The notes under the pieces: model-generated
Told to the model about the DNA's origin: nothing
The model's input: only the letters and a program-made list of their open reading frames with translations
Database searches by the model: none
From: Marinovum algicola
GTDB lineage: Bacteria; Pseudomonadota; Alphaproteobacteria; Rhodobacterales; Rhodobacteraceae
Length of the DNA: 64,000 bases
NCBI RefSeq assembly: GCF_900109145.1
Contig: NZ_FNYY01000003.1
Location: forward strand, 1-64,000
Reading direction: 5' to 3'
Shown here: positions 27,679-35,770 of the stretch, piece after piece
Layout: the number at the start of each line of letters is the position of its first letter
How positions within the stretch are numbered: the stretch's first letter is position 1
Position numbers and translations under genes: made by a program

Positions 27679-29190
27679 TCAGTTGCGGCCGTGGCCGGCG
27701 AAACGCCCCGCTTCCTCGGCGGCCTTGCGGATCGCCTTGGACTTGTTGACCGTCTCCATGAACTCGGCCTCGGGGTCGCTGTCATAGACGACGCCGCCAC
27801 CGGCCTGGATATAGAGCTTCTCGTCCTTCACCACCGCCGTGCGCAGCGCGATGCACATGTCCATGTCGCCACCGGCGCTGAAATAGCCGACGCCGCCGGC
27901 GTAGACACCGCGTTTCTCCGGCTCCAGCTCGTCGATGATCTCCATCGCCCGCACCTTGGGTGCGCCGGACACCGTGCCGGCGGGCATCCCGGCCAGAAGC
28001 GCCGACAGCGCGTCGTGATCCTCGGAGAGCTCGCCCACCACGTTGGACACGATATGCATGACGTGGGAATAGCGCTCGACGATGAATTCCTCGGTCGGGC
28101 GGACGGTGCCGATCTTGGACACCCGGCCGGTATCGTTGCGGCCGAGATCGAGCAGCATCAGATGTTCCGCCAGCTCCTTCTTGTCGGCCAGCAGATCGGC
28201 CTCGTAGGCGTTGTCCTCTTCCGGCGTCGCGCCGCGCGGGCGGGTGCCGGCGATCGGCCGGATGGTGACCTCGCGGCCAAAGACCCGCACCAGGATCTCG
28301 GGGCTGGCGCCGATCACCTGGAAACCGCCGAAGTTGAAATAGAACATGAAAGGCGAGGGGTTGGTGCGCCGGAGCGAGCGATAGAGCGCGAAGGGCGGCA
28401 GCGGAAACTCCTGGGTCCAGCGCTGCGAGGGCACCACTTGAAAGATATCGCCGGCGCGGATGTAATCCTTGGCCTTGTCCACTGCCGCCAGATAATCGGA
28501 TTTGGAAAAGTTCGACACCGGCGCGCCGATCTCGGCGGCCTCGCCGAGATCGCGGCTGTCCGAGGGCAGGGCGCGTTCCAGATCGCGCACCGCATCCATC
28601 ACCCGTTCCGCCGCCTGGGCATAGGCCGCCCTGGCCGATTGCCCTTCGCGCACCCAGGCCGGCGCCACCACGGTGACCTCGCCCTTCACGCCATCCAGCA
28701 CCGCAATCACCGAGGGCCGGATCATCACCGCATCAGGCAGGCCCAGCGGGTCGGGATTGACGTCGGGCAGATGTTCGACCAGCCGGATCATGTCATAGCC
28801 GAGATAGCCGAAAAGCCCGGCGGCGGCCTGCGGCAGATCGGCGGGCAGGTCGATGTGGCTTTCCTCGATCAGCGCACGCAGCGAGGCCAGCGGATCGGCT
28901 TCGACCGGCTCAAAAGCGTCGCGGTCAAACCGGGCCTCGCGGTTGATGCGGGCCTGTTTGTCATGGCACTGCCAGATCACGTCGGGCTTCATGCCGATGA
29001 TCGAATAGCGGCCGCGCACCTCGCCGCCGGTCACCGATTCCAGCATGAAGGCATCGCGGGCCGCGCCGGTCAGCTTGAGCATCAGCGAGACCGGCGTATC
29101 GAGATCGGCGGCCAGCCGGGTATAGACAACCTGGTTCTTGCCCGCCGCATGGCCTTGGGCAAAACCGTCGAAGTCGGGCGTCAGGGCCAT
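27679..29190 (-). CDS. trpE: Anthranilate synthase component I
   Basis: 503 residues. An N-terminal regulatory domain has FMLESVTGGEVRGRYS (the LLES-like tryptophan-feedback site), and a chorismate-binding domain has GTRPRG, LGRNDTGRVS, VERYSHVMHIVSNV, GTVSGAPKVRAM and YAGGVGYF. It forms anthranilate from chorismate and ammonia from TrpG, the first step to tryptophan. TrpG is not in the window. It is 11 bases behind the PpiD-like gene, on the same strand. Confidence 0.96.
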   Translation of the reverse strand: MALTPDFDGFAQGHAAGKNQVVYTRLAADLDTPVSLMLKLTGAARDAFMLESVTGGEVRGRYSIIGMKPDVIWQCHDKQARINREARFDRDAFEPVEADPLASLRALIEESHIDLPADLPQAAAGLFGYLGYDMIRLVEHLPDVNPDPLGLPDAVMIRPSVIAVLDGVKGEVTVVAPAWVREGQSARAAYAQAAERVMDAVRDLERALPSDSRDLGEAAEIGAPVSNFSKSDYLAAVDKAKDYIRAGDIFQVVPSQRWTQEFPLPPFALYRSLRRTNPSPFMFYFNFGGFQVIGASPEILVRVFGREVTIRPIAGTRPRGATPEEDNAYEADLLADKKELAEHLMLLDLGRNDTGRVSKIGTVRPTEEFIVERYSHVMHIVSNVVGELSEDHDALSALLAGMPAGTVSGAPKVRAMEIIDELEPEKRGVYAGGVGYFSAGGDMDMCIALRTAVVKDEKLYIQAGGGVVYDSDPEAEFMETVNKSKAIRKAAEEAGRFAGHGRN

Positions 29191-29201
29191 CGGCAGCGTC
29201 C

Positions 29202-31046
29202 TTACTGGAAATTGGCGTGAACGGCGTTCAGCGCCTGCTGGTCGATCGAGATGCCGACGCGGGACTGGATGTCGCGGGCCAGCGCTTCGAACATGTCAGC
29301 GGCCAGGCTCGCGCCGACCTGTTGCTCGAGCGCCGAGAGGATCACCTGGTTTTCCTCGCTCTCGAAGTCCGGCGGCGTGATCTCGTCGAGCCTGAAGATG
29401 ATCGCGCGGCCCTGATGCGGCAGGGTCAGCGTGCCGGGGGCGTCGAGTGCAAAGAGCGCTTCGAGCGCGTTGCCCGGCAGATTGGGTAGCTGGCCAGAGC
29501 GGGTCTGCCCGGTGACCGTGGTGGGCGCAAGGCCCAGGCCCGCGAAGGTCTTGCCCTCCGCCAGCTCGCCGGCCAAAGCCTCGGCCTGCGCCAGAAGCCG
29601 GGTTTCTGTCTCGGTGCGGGTCCAGTCGGCGGCCACCTGGTCGCGCACCTCATCCAGCGGTTGCGGGCTCGGCGGGTTCACGGCGTTGAGGCGCAGGGCA
29701 AAGATGCCGCCATCGCCCAGTTCGGCCACCTCGGGGAAATCCTCGGCGCTGACCGTGCCCGCCAGGTCGCGGAAATTGTCGTACCCGGCGATCTCGCTGT
29801 CGCTCTGCGGCGTCCAGTCGATCTGGCCCAGCACCATCTCGGTTTCCTGCGCCAGCTCTTCCAGCGTCGCGCCGCCGGCCAAAAGGTCGTCGATATCGGT
29901 GATCAGGCTGTCGATCACCCGCCGCGCGCGGTCCTGCACCAGCTGTTCGCGCAGGATCGGCTGCGCCTCCTCGAACGAGGTCTCCTGCGCCGGCAGCACG
30001 CCGTTGACGCGGTAGATCGCCGGGCCGAGATCCGAGGCGAAGGGGCCGACAACCGTGTCCACTTCGGCGGCAAAGACCGCATCGGCCGCGTCGCCCAGAT
30101 CGCCACGGGTGACATCGCCCATGTCGACGTCGGGCAGGGCAAGGCCGCGATCGGTCACTTCGGCCTCGAAGCTGCCGTCGCCGCTTTCGATCCGTGCGAT
30201 GGCGGCCTCGGCGGCCTCGGTGTCGGGCAGGACCAGCCGCTCGACCAGCCGGCGCTCGACCTGGTTGAAACGGTCGGATTGCGCGTCATAGGCCTTGCGC
30301 AGGGTCGCCTCGTCGATCTCGACGGTGTCGATCAGCATGTCGGGGGTGAGCCAAGCATAGGTGATGTCGCGGGTTTCGGGCAGGGTGTAGCGGGCAATGT
30401 TGTCCTGATGAAACTGCGCCAGCTCTTCCTCGGTGGGCGCCGGCACCGGCGCATCCAGGGCGCTGTCGTCGAGCGCGGCCCAGGTAAAGCTGCGGGTTTC
30501 GCCGACAAAGCCGAGCAGTGTCTCTATATAGGTGTCGGGCATCGGGTTGCCCGAGACAATGGCGGCCTGAAGCAGAGAGCGGGCGGTTTCCTCGCGCAGA
30601 TCCTGCTCGAATTCGGACTCGTTGAGGCCGGCGTTCTGAAGCGCGAAGCGATAGGTGTCGCGGTCAAAGCTGCCGCCGGCGCCCTGAAAGGCGGAAATGC
30701 CCATCAACTCGCGCGCGACCGTCTCGTCGCCGACCGAAACACCAAGGTTCCGGGCTTCGTTGGTGATGGCGGTCGACGTGATCAGCTGGCTCAGCACGCG
30801 CTGGGGAATTTGCAGCGCCTGAGCCTGGGCAAAGGTCAGCCCCTGGCCGGTTTCGGCCTGAACGCTGCGGATTTCCTGCTGCAAGGCGCGGGCATAGTCA
30901 TCCACGCTGATCGGCGTGTCGCCGACGGCGCCGACGCTGCGCACGGTGCCGGTCAGATTGGTCGCGCCAAACCCGGCCAGGCCCACGAAAAGCAGACCCA
31001 TGAGAATCCAGACCAATGTCTTGGAGATGCTGTTGCCTTTGGCCAT
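29202..31046 (-). CDS. ppiD: SurA/PpiD-type peptidyl-prolyl isomerase, membrane-anchored
   Basis: 614 residues starting MAKGNSISKT. A membrane anchor (TLVWILMGLLFVGLAGFGA) is followed by a SurA_N chaperone domain, a parvulin-like domain around residues 240-370 and a long C-terminal region. PpiD proteins assist folding of secreted proteins next to the Sec translocon. The parvulin part is poorly conserved, so isomerase activity is uncertain. It is directly upstream of trpE, a neighbourhood common in Rhodobacterales. Confidence 0.88.
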   Translation of the reverse strand: MAKGNSISKTLVWILMGLLFVGLAGFGATNLTGTVRSVGAVGDTPISVDDYARALQQEIRSVQAETGQGLTFAQAQALQIPQRVLSQLITSTAITNEARNLGVSVGDETVARELMGISAFQGAGGSFDRDTYRFALQNAGLNESEFEQDLREETARSLLQAAIVSGNPMPDTYIETLLGFVGETRSFTWAALDDSALDAPVPAPTEEELAQFHQDNIARYTLPETRDITYAWLTPDMLIDTVEIDEATLRKAYDAQSDRFNQVERRLVERLVLPDTEAAEAAIARIESGDGSFEAEVTDRGLALPDVDMGDVTRGDLGDAADAVFAAEVDTVVGPFASDLGPAIYRVNGVLPAQETSFEEAQPILREQLVQDRARRVIDSLITDIDDLLAGGATLEELAQETEMVLGQIDWTPQSDSEIAGYDNFRDLAGTVSAEDFPEVAELGDGGIFALRLNAVNPPSPQPLDEVRDQVAADWTRTETETRLLAQAEALAGELAEGKTFAGLGLAPTTVTGQTRSGQLPNLPGNALEALFALDAPGTLTLPHQGRAIIFRLDEITPPDFESEENQVILSALEQQVGASLAADMFEALARDIQSRVGISIDQQALNAVHANFQ

Positions 31047-31176
31047 GACTGCCCCTGCTGTGTTCGCCTTTATTGCGAGACGTGTCTACGCGCAGGCCGG
31101 GGCAGGGGCAAGGGGGCGGCGGGCTGTTCGGTCGCCCTGCGGCGCCGGCCGGCCGCAGGGGCCGCGGGCGGGGCTG

Positions 31177-31680
31177 TCAGTCCTTGCCGCGATAGGGTTC
31201 GACGTATTGCAACGCCATGTCCCAGGGGAAGAAAATCCAGGTATCCTGGCTGACCTCGGTGATGAAGCTGTTGACCTGCGGCCGGCCCATCGGCTTGGCA
31301 TAGACGGTGGCGATATGGGCGTTCGGCATATGGGTGCGCACCGCCTCGATGGTCTTGCCGGTGTCGACCAGATCGTCGATCACCAGAACCCCGGTGCCAT
31401 CGCCGACCACATCCATGTCGGGCGACTTGATCACCTTGGGTTCGGTCTGTTCCTGGTGGTTGTAGCTCTTGACCGAGATCGTATCGACCATGCGGATATC
31501 AAGCTCGCGCGCGACGATCATCGCCGGTGCCATGCCGCCCCGCGTGATCGCCACCACGGCGCGCCAGGCGCCATCGTCGGGCCCGTGCCCGTCCAGCCGC
31601 CAGGCCAGCGCCCGTGCGTCCCGGTGCAACTGATCCCAGCTGACGTGAAAACCCTTTTCATGCGGCAGACGATCGTTCAT
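31177..31680 (-). CDS. gpt: Xanthine-guanine phosphoribosyltransferase
   Basis: 167 residues with the type I PRTase core: [19 protein letters not shown] and the PRPP loop [14 protein letters not shown], then [18 protein letters not shown] as in bacterial Gpt. It salvages xanthine and guanine to XMP and GMP. The ATG at 31680 has GGAG close upstream; the longer open frame has no homologous text. It follows the lysE gene by 93 bases. Confidence 0.93.
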   Translation of the reverse strand: MNDRLPHEKGFHVSWDQLHRDARALAWRLDGHGPDDGAWRAVVAITRGGMAPAMIVARELDIRMVDTISVKSYNHQEQTEPKVIKSPDMDVVGDGTGVLVIDDLVDTGKTIEAVRTHMPNAHIATVYAKPMGRPQVNSFITEVSQDTWIFFPWDMALQYVEPYRGKD

Positions 31681-31773
31681 CTCCGGCCCTCCGTTTTTCT
31701 CGCGTCTAGCCCAAAGCCCTGACAAAAGAAAGCTGGCCGTGTCATTTTGTTGCGTCAGCCGGAACGGCCCGGG

Positions 31774-32379
31774 CTAGCGCCCGAAGATCAGCCGCAGGCC
31801 CAGCATCCCGAGCACCAGGGCCGCGATCCGGTCGAACAGATGTTTCAGCCGGAGATAGCCGTCCCGCGCCCGCCGGGTGGAGAGTACGAGCGCAAAACCG
31901 GTATAGGCGACCCATTCCACCAGCAGGTGGTTGCCCACGATCAGCGCCTTGTCGGTCAGGCTCAGCGCGGGCGGAAAGATCACCAACAGCACCGCCGAGG
32001 CAAAAAGCACCGACTTGGGATTGCCGAGATTGACCAGAAAGCCGGTGCGAAACGCCTGCCGCCCCGGAACGACGGCGGCCTGTGTCAGAGGCTGGCGCGC
32101 ATCGCGCCACATGCCCCAGGCGATGTACAGCAGATAGAGCGCCCCGGCGATCTTGATCGCCAGATAGGCCCAGGGCACCACCACGAAGACCGCCTCGAGC
32201 CCGAGAAGCGCCAGTGCCGTCCAGCCCGCCGCCATCGCGCCCAGCCCCAGCCCGGTGGCAATCCCCGCCCGTGGCCCGGCCACCAACGAGGTGCGCAATG
32301 CCAGAAGTAGCGCCGGCCCGGGCGAGGCCAGCGCCGCAAGCAGAGTCAGGTTGAAAGCCAGGAGATGGTCCCAGCCCAT
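31774..32379 (-). CDS. LysE/RhtB-family amino acid exporter
   Basis: 201 residues with about six membrane helices. The N-terminal ASPGPALLLALRTSLVAGPRAGI is the family signature. A helix with LYIAWGMWR and the FRTGFLVNLGNPKSVLF segment follow. Members export amino acids or homoserine lactones. It starts three bases after fabI and is probably translated from the same mRNA; the substrate is unknown. Confidence 0.88.
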   Translation of the reverse strand: MGWDHLLAFNLTLLAALASPGPALLLALRTSLVAGPRAGIATGLGLGAMAAGWTALALLGLEAVFVVVPWAYLAIKIAGALYLLYIAWGMWRDARQPLTQAAVVPGRQAFRTGFLVNLGNPKSVLFASAVLLVIFPPALSLTDKALIVGNHLLVEWVAYTGFALVLSTRRARDGYLRLKHLFDRIAALVLGMLGLRLIFGR

Positions 32380-32382
32380 GGC

Positions 32383-33189
32383 TCAGCCCTTGGTGATGTC
32401 GGGGGCGTCGACCGCCTTCATGCCGACCACGTGATAGCCGGCATCCACATGCAGGTTCTCGCCGGTCACGCCGGAGCCCAGATCGGACAGCAGGTAGAGC
32501 GCCGAGCGGCCGACGTCTTCGGTGGTGACATTCCGGCGCAGCGGCGAATTGTATTCGTTCCACTTCATGATGTAGCGGAAATCACCGATGCCCGAGGCCG
32601 CCAGCGTCTTGATCGGGCCGGCCGAGATCGAATTGACCCGGATGCCATCCTTGCCCAGATCTTCGGCCAGGTAGCGCACCGAAGCCTCGAGCGCGGCCTT
32701 GGCGACCCCCATGACATTGTAATGCGGCATTACCCGCTCGGCGCCGTAATAGGTGAGGGTCACGGCCGAGCTGCCGGGTTTCATCATCTTTTCGGCGCGC
32801 TGCATCACGGCGGTGAAGCTGTAGACCGAAATGTCCATCGACAGGGTGAAATTGGCGCGGCTGGTTTCCACGTAGCGGCCGCGCAGCTCGTTCTTGTCGG
32901 AAAAGCCGATGGCGTGGACAATGAAATCCAGTTCGCCCCAGCGCTCCTTGAGCGCGTCGAACAGCCCGTCGATTGACGCCTCGTTGCCGACATCGCAGGG
33001 CAGGACGATATCGCTGCCCAATTGCGCCGCCAGCGGGCCGACCCGTTTCAACAGCGCCTCACCCTGGTAGGAAAACGCGAGTTCCGCGCCGGCGTCGGCC
33101 AGCGCCTTGGCAATGCCCCAGGCAATCGACTTGTCGTTCGCCAGCCCCATGATAAGGCCGCGTTTGCCGGCCATCAGCGTATTTGACAT
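32383..33189 (-). CDS. fabI: Enoyl-[acyl-carrier-protein] reductase (NADH)
   Basis: 268 residues. The FabI nucleotide motif [13 protein letters not shown] and the catalytic Y-x6-K (YNVMGVAK) define the family. It carries out the last reduction of each fatty acid elongation cycle. The start at 33189 ([15 protein letters not shown]) has GGAGA just upstream. It diverges from pdxH. Confidence 0.95.
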   Translation of the reverse strand: MSNTLMAGKRGLIMGLANDKSIAWGIAKALADAGAELAFSYQGEALLKRVGPLAAQLGSDIVLPCDVGNEASIDGLFDALKERWGELDFIVHAIGFSDKNELRGRYVETSRANFTLSMDISVYSFTAVMQRAEKMMKPGSSAVTLTYYGAERVMPHYNVMGVAKAALEASVRYLAEDLGKDGIRVNSISAGPIKTLAASGIGDFRYIMKWNEYNSPLRRNVTTEDVGRSALYLLSDLGSGVTGENLHVDAGYHVVGMKAVDAPDITKG

Positions 33190-33324
33190 CTCGCATTCTC
33201 CGCTCAAGTGTCTCGAATGTCACGCTTATGGCAAAGAAAGCTAACCATCAAGAGCACGTGCTCTCGAATGCGCCGGCGACGGCATGCAATTAATCCGTTA
33301 GACTATCGTGAAAAGGAGCCGCTT

Positions 33325-33930
33325 ATGTCGGAACGCACCGGGATTTTTGCCGGGGAGAGCCCGTTTGAAATTGCCCGCCAATGGTTGGCGGAGGCCGAGC
33401 AAACGGAAGCCAACGATCCCAACGCCATCGCGCTTGCCACGGTGGACGCACAAGGCATGCCCAATGCCCGGATGGTGCTGCTCAAGGATATCGAGGAAGG
33501 CAGTTTTGTTTTCTACACCAATTACGGGAGCGCCAAGAGCCAGGAAATCGAGGCCACCGGCACCGCCGCCTTCGTGATGCACTGGAAGAGTCTGCGCCGC
33601 CAGATCCGCGTGCGCGGCCATGTCACCCGCGAAGACGGGCCGCAGGCGGATGCCTATTACAAGTCGCGCTCGCTCAAGAGCCGGCTGGGGGCCTGGGCCT
33701 CGGATCAGTCCAAACCGTTGAAATCGCGCACCGCGCTGATGGCCGAGGTGGCCAAGATCACCGCGCAGAAGGGCAGCGACCCCGAGCGGCCGCCGTTCTG
33801 GGGGGGCTGGCGGATCACCCCGGTGGAAATCGAGTTTTGGGCGGACGGGGCGTTCCGCTTGCACGACCGTTTCGTCTGGCGGCGTCAATCAGAAGGAGAA
33901 AGCTGGCAGATTTCACGTCTGAACCCCTGA
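33325..33930 (+). CDS. pdxH: Pyridoxine/pyridoxamine 5'-phosphate oxidase
   Basis: 201 residues. The FMN-binding split barrel shows [38 protein letters not shown] and the C-terminal WEFW-like [17 protein letters not shown] typical of PdxH. It makes pyridoxal 5'-phosphate, used in this window by HemA and the aminotransferase. AAAAGGAG lies just before the ATG at 33325. Confidence 0.95.
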   Translation: MSERTGIFAGESPFEIARQWLAEAEQTEANDPNAIALATVDAQGMPNARMVLLKDIEEGSFVFYTNYGSAKSQEIEATGTAAFVMHWKSLRRQIRVRGHVTREDGPQADAYYKSRSLKSRLGAWASDQSKPLKSRTALMAEVAKITAQKGSDPERPPFWGGWRITPVEIEFWADGAFRLHDRFVWRRQSEGESWQISRLNP

Positions 33931-34040
33931 ATTTTGCGTATCGTGAAATGCATTATCCCGAAAAATCAGGGATATGGGCTTGCATTTGACGTGGGCTTGG
34001 TTGCAAGTGTTAATCGGGATGAGAAAGAACAGAGAGCGTT

Positions 34041-34571
34041 TTGGAACAAGTAGAACAACAGCCCCGACGGGTTGAAGGCCGGGTAAAATGGTTCGACCCT
34101 CTCAAGGGCTTCGGATTTGTGGTTGCCGATGTTGGAGGACCGGACATCCTCCTGCATTCGAACGTGCTGCGCAACTATGGCCAAAGCTCAGTGGCCGATG
34201 GTGCGCATGTCGTTGTCGACATTCAGGAAACCCCGCGCGGCATTCAGGCCGTGGCCGTGGTCGAGATACAGCCGCCGGAAGATGACGGCACGCCGCCGCT
34301 GGCCGATTTCGAAGTGGTCGATCCCGCGGTGATCGCCGCCGCCGAGCTCGAGCCGGCGCGGGTGAAATGGTTTGACAAGGCAAAAGGCTTTGGCTTTGCC
34401 AATGTCTTTGGTAGACCCGAGGATGTGTTCCTGCATGTCGAGGTTCTGCGCCGTTCCGGCCTCTCTGACGTGCAATCTGGTGAAGCTCTGGGTCTGCGCG
34501 CCATCGAGGGCAAGCGCGGCCGGATGGCAGTTGAGGTATGTCCATGGGAAAGCGCATTGAAATCCGGTTGA
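34041..34571 (+). CDS. Cold-shock protein with two cold-shock domains
   Basis: 176 residues. The first cold-shock domain spans about 12-75 (GRVKWFDPLKGFGFVV, ILLHSNVL) and the second about 105-172 (ARVKWFDKAKGFGFAN, VFLHVEVL), each with RNP1 and RNP2 motifs for single-stranded nucleic acid. Double-domain cold-shock proteins of this size are typical of alphaproteobacteria. The frame opens with TTG at 34041 after AGAGAG; no ATG is available before the first domain. A promoter-like TTGACG...TTAATC lies at 33986-34015. It overlaps the next gene by 34 bases. Confidence 0.9.
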   Translation: MEQVEQQPRRVEGRVKWFDPLKGFGFVVADVGGPDILLHSNVLRNYGQSSVADGAHVVVDIQETPRGIQAVAVVEIQPPEDDGTPPLADFEVVDPAVIAAAELEPARVKWFDKAKGFGFANVFGRPEDVFLHVEVLRRSGLSDVQSGEALGLRAIEGKRGRMAVEVCPWESALKSG

Positions 34572-35023
34572 TCGCGGCGATCCTCGCCGTTTTCACGCTG
34601 ACCCAGGCGGCCTTTGCCGCCTGCCAGCCGGGCAAGATCGAACTGGCCACCGAGAAGGGCCGGGTCAGCTTTGATGTTGCCGTCGCCGATGATTTCCAGG
34701 AGCGCGGCCGCGGGCTGATGTTCGTCAAGGAAATGGCCGACAGCCAGGGCATGCTGTTCATCTACGGTGTGACCCGCCCGGTGAGCTTCTGGATGAAGAA
34801 CACCTACATCCCCCTCGACATGATCTTTATCGACAAGCGCGGCGTGGTGAAGAAGGTCCACGCCAACGCTGTGCCGCATGACACCACCAGCATCTCCAGC
34901 GACGTTCCGATTCGCAGCGTGCTCGAAATCAACGGCGGCCTGGCCGAGAAGCTGGGGATCGTGCCTGGCACGCTGGTGCGCCACGCCGAATTGCCGCAAC
35001 AAGGCGCCGCCTGGCCCTGTTGA
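34538..35023 (+). CDS. DUF192-family exported protein
   Basis: 161 residues. A signal peptide (LIAAILAVFTLTQAAFA) precedes a compact DUF192 domain with ERGRGLMFVKEM, GMLFIYG, SFWMKNTYIPLDMIFID and VLEINGGLAEKLGI. The family's biochemical role is unknown. The coding region starts inside the end of the cold-shock gene in another frame, so translational coupling is likely. A second ATG two codons downstream could also be the start. Confidence 0.88.
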   Translation: MSMGKRIEIRLIAAILAVFTLTQAAFAACQPGKIELATEKGRVSFDVAVADDFQERGRGLMFVKEMADSQGMLFIYGVTRPVSFWMKNTYIPLDMIFIDKRGVVKKVHANAVPHDTTSISSDVPIRSVLEINGGLAEKLGIVPGTLVRHAELPQQGAAWPC

Positions 35024-35105
35024 GCGGGCAGGCGACGCTTTCGGTCTGTTCCGGCGCCTTTGCGCTTTTCATTGTCGCGCGGGCGGATTATGAAGCCCTC
35101 GGTTT

Positions 35106-35182
35106 CGGGGCGTAGCGCAGCCTGGTAGCGCGACGGTTTTGGGTACCGTAGGTCGCAAGTTCGAATCTTGCCGTCCCGACCA
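35106..35182 (+). tRNA. tRNA-Pro (anticodon TGG)
   Basis: Acceptor CGGGGCG pairs with CGTCCCG (one G-T pair). The D arm is GCGC/GCGC, the anticodon stem ACGGT/ACCGT with loop TTTGGGT (TGG), the T arm GCAAG-TTCGAAT-CTTGC, then A and an encoded CCA. Confidence 0.96.
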
Positions 35183-35770
35183 TCCTCTCATCACACACCA
35201 GATATTGTGGTCAGCTTTGCGGCAGACCCCGATCTCTGCCGTGTTTCTGGCGGCGTCCATGTGGCTTTTGCGCACGCGCGCGGGCGCGGAAAATATTTCT
35301 GCACATGCGAATAACTTTGCCTCCGAAGCGGCCCGCAGCCGGGGGATAAAATTGCCCTTCGGCACCCGCGCGCCCCGGTAAACATGCCGGAAAACACGAA
35401 AAAAAAGTTAACAGAGCCTGTGGGCAATCTTGTGCGTATTTCGGGGCTGAATCGAGGACATGTCGCTGGGCTCATCCGTCAAGGCATTTTTGCCCGCATT
35501 AAGTGAAATTTCGATGTTGACGGTCTATGCGCGAATACGTCAGATTGTGGGGGTCGCTAGAGAGCACACAACATGTTGTGGCGGTAGCGGCAAGACGGCA
35601 GCAACCTTCAGAACCACGGGCTGGGATGCCCGCCATAGGGCCCGGATGACGGGCCGATGCGCCGCCGGGCGTCTCCTGGCGGTTTGTGGAGCAGGGTTTG
35701 CGCAGAAAATTCAGGCGGCACCGCCGCGACGGCCCAGGGCCGGGACCATTGGTTAAGAGGCAAGACACAG
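35183..35770 (+). promoter_or_regulatory. Long upstream region and structured leader of nrdJ
   Basis: No gene is recognisable in these 588 bases. A promoter-like TTGACG is at 35517-35522 with TCAGAT 17 bases on, and an NrdR-like palindrome follows at 35567-35580. Between there and the nrdJ start are several GC-rich hairpins, for example GGCCCG-GATGA-CGGGCC around 35640-35660 and GGCGG-CAC-CGCC near 35720. The canonical B12-box of cobalamin riboswitches was not found. The leader is a candidate for an RNA control element, by inference only. Confidence 0.45.
35567..35580. promoter_or_regulatory. NrdR-box-like palindrome upstream of nrdJ
   Basis: CACAACATGTTGTG is a perfect 14-bp palindrome and fits the general NrdR-box pattern (ACACwAtATaTwGTGT). 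NrdR represses ribonucleotide reductase genes in response to ATP and dATP. Only one box is seen, whereas NrdR usually binds a pair. Confidence 0.6.

Noticed and set aside
35183-35770. Cobalamin riboswitch upstream of nrdJ
   Set aside because: I could not find the conserved B12-box, and the visible hairpins do not form the known fold.
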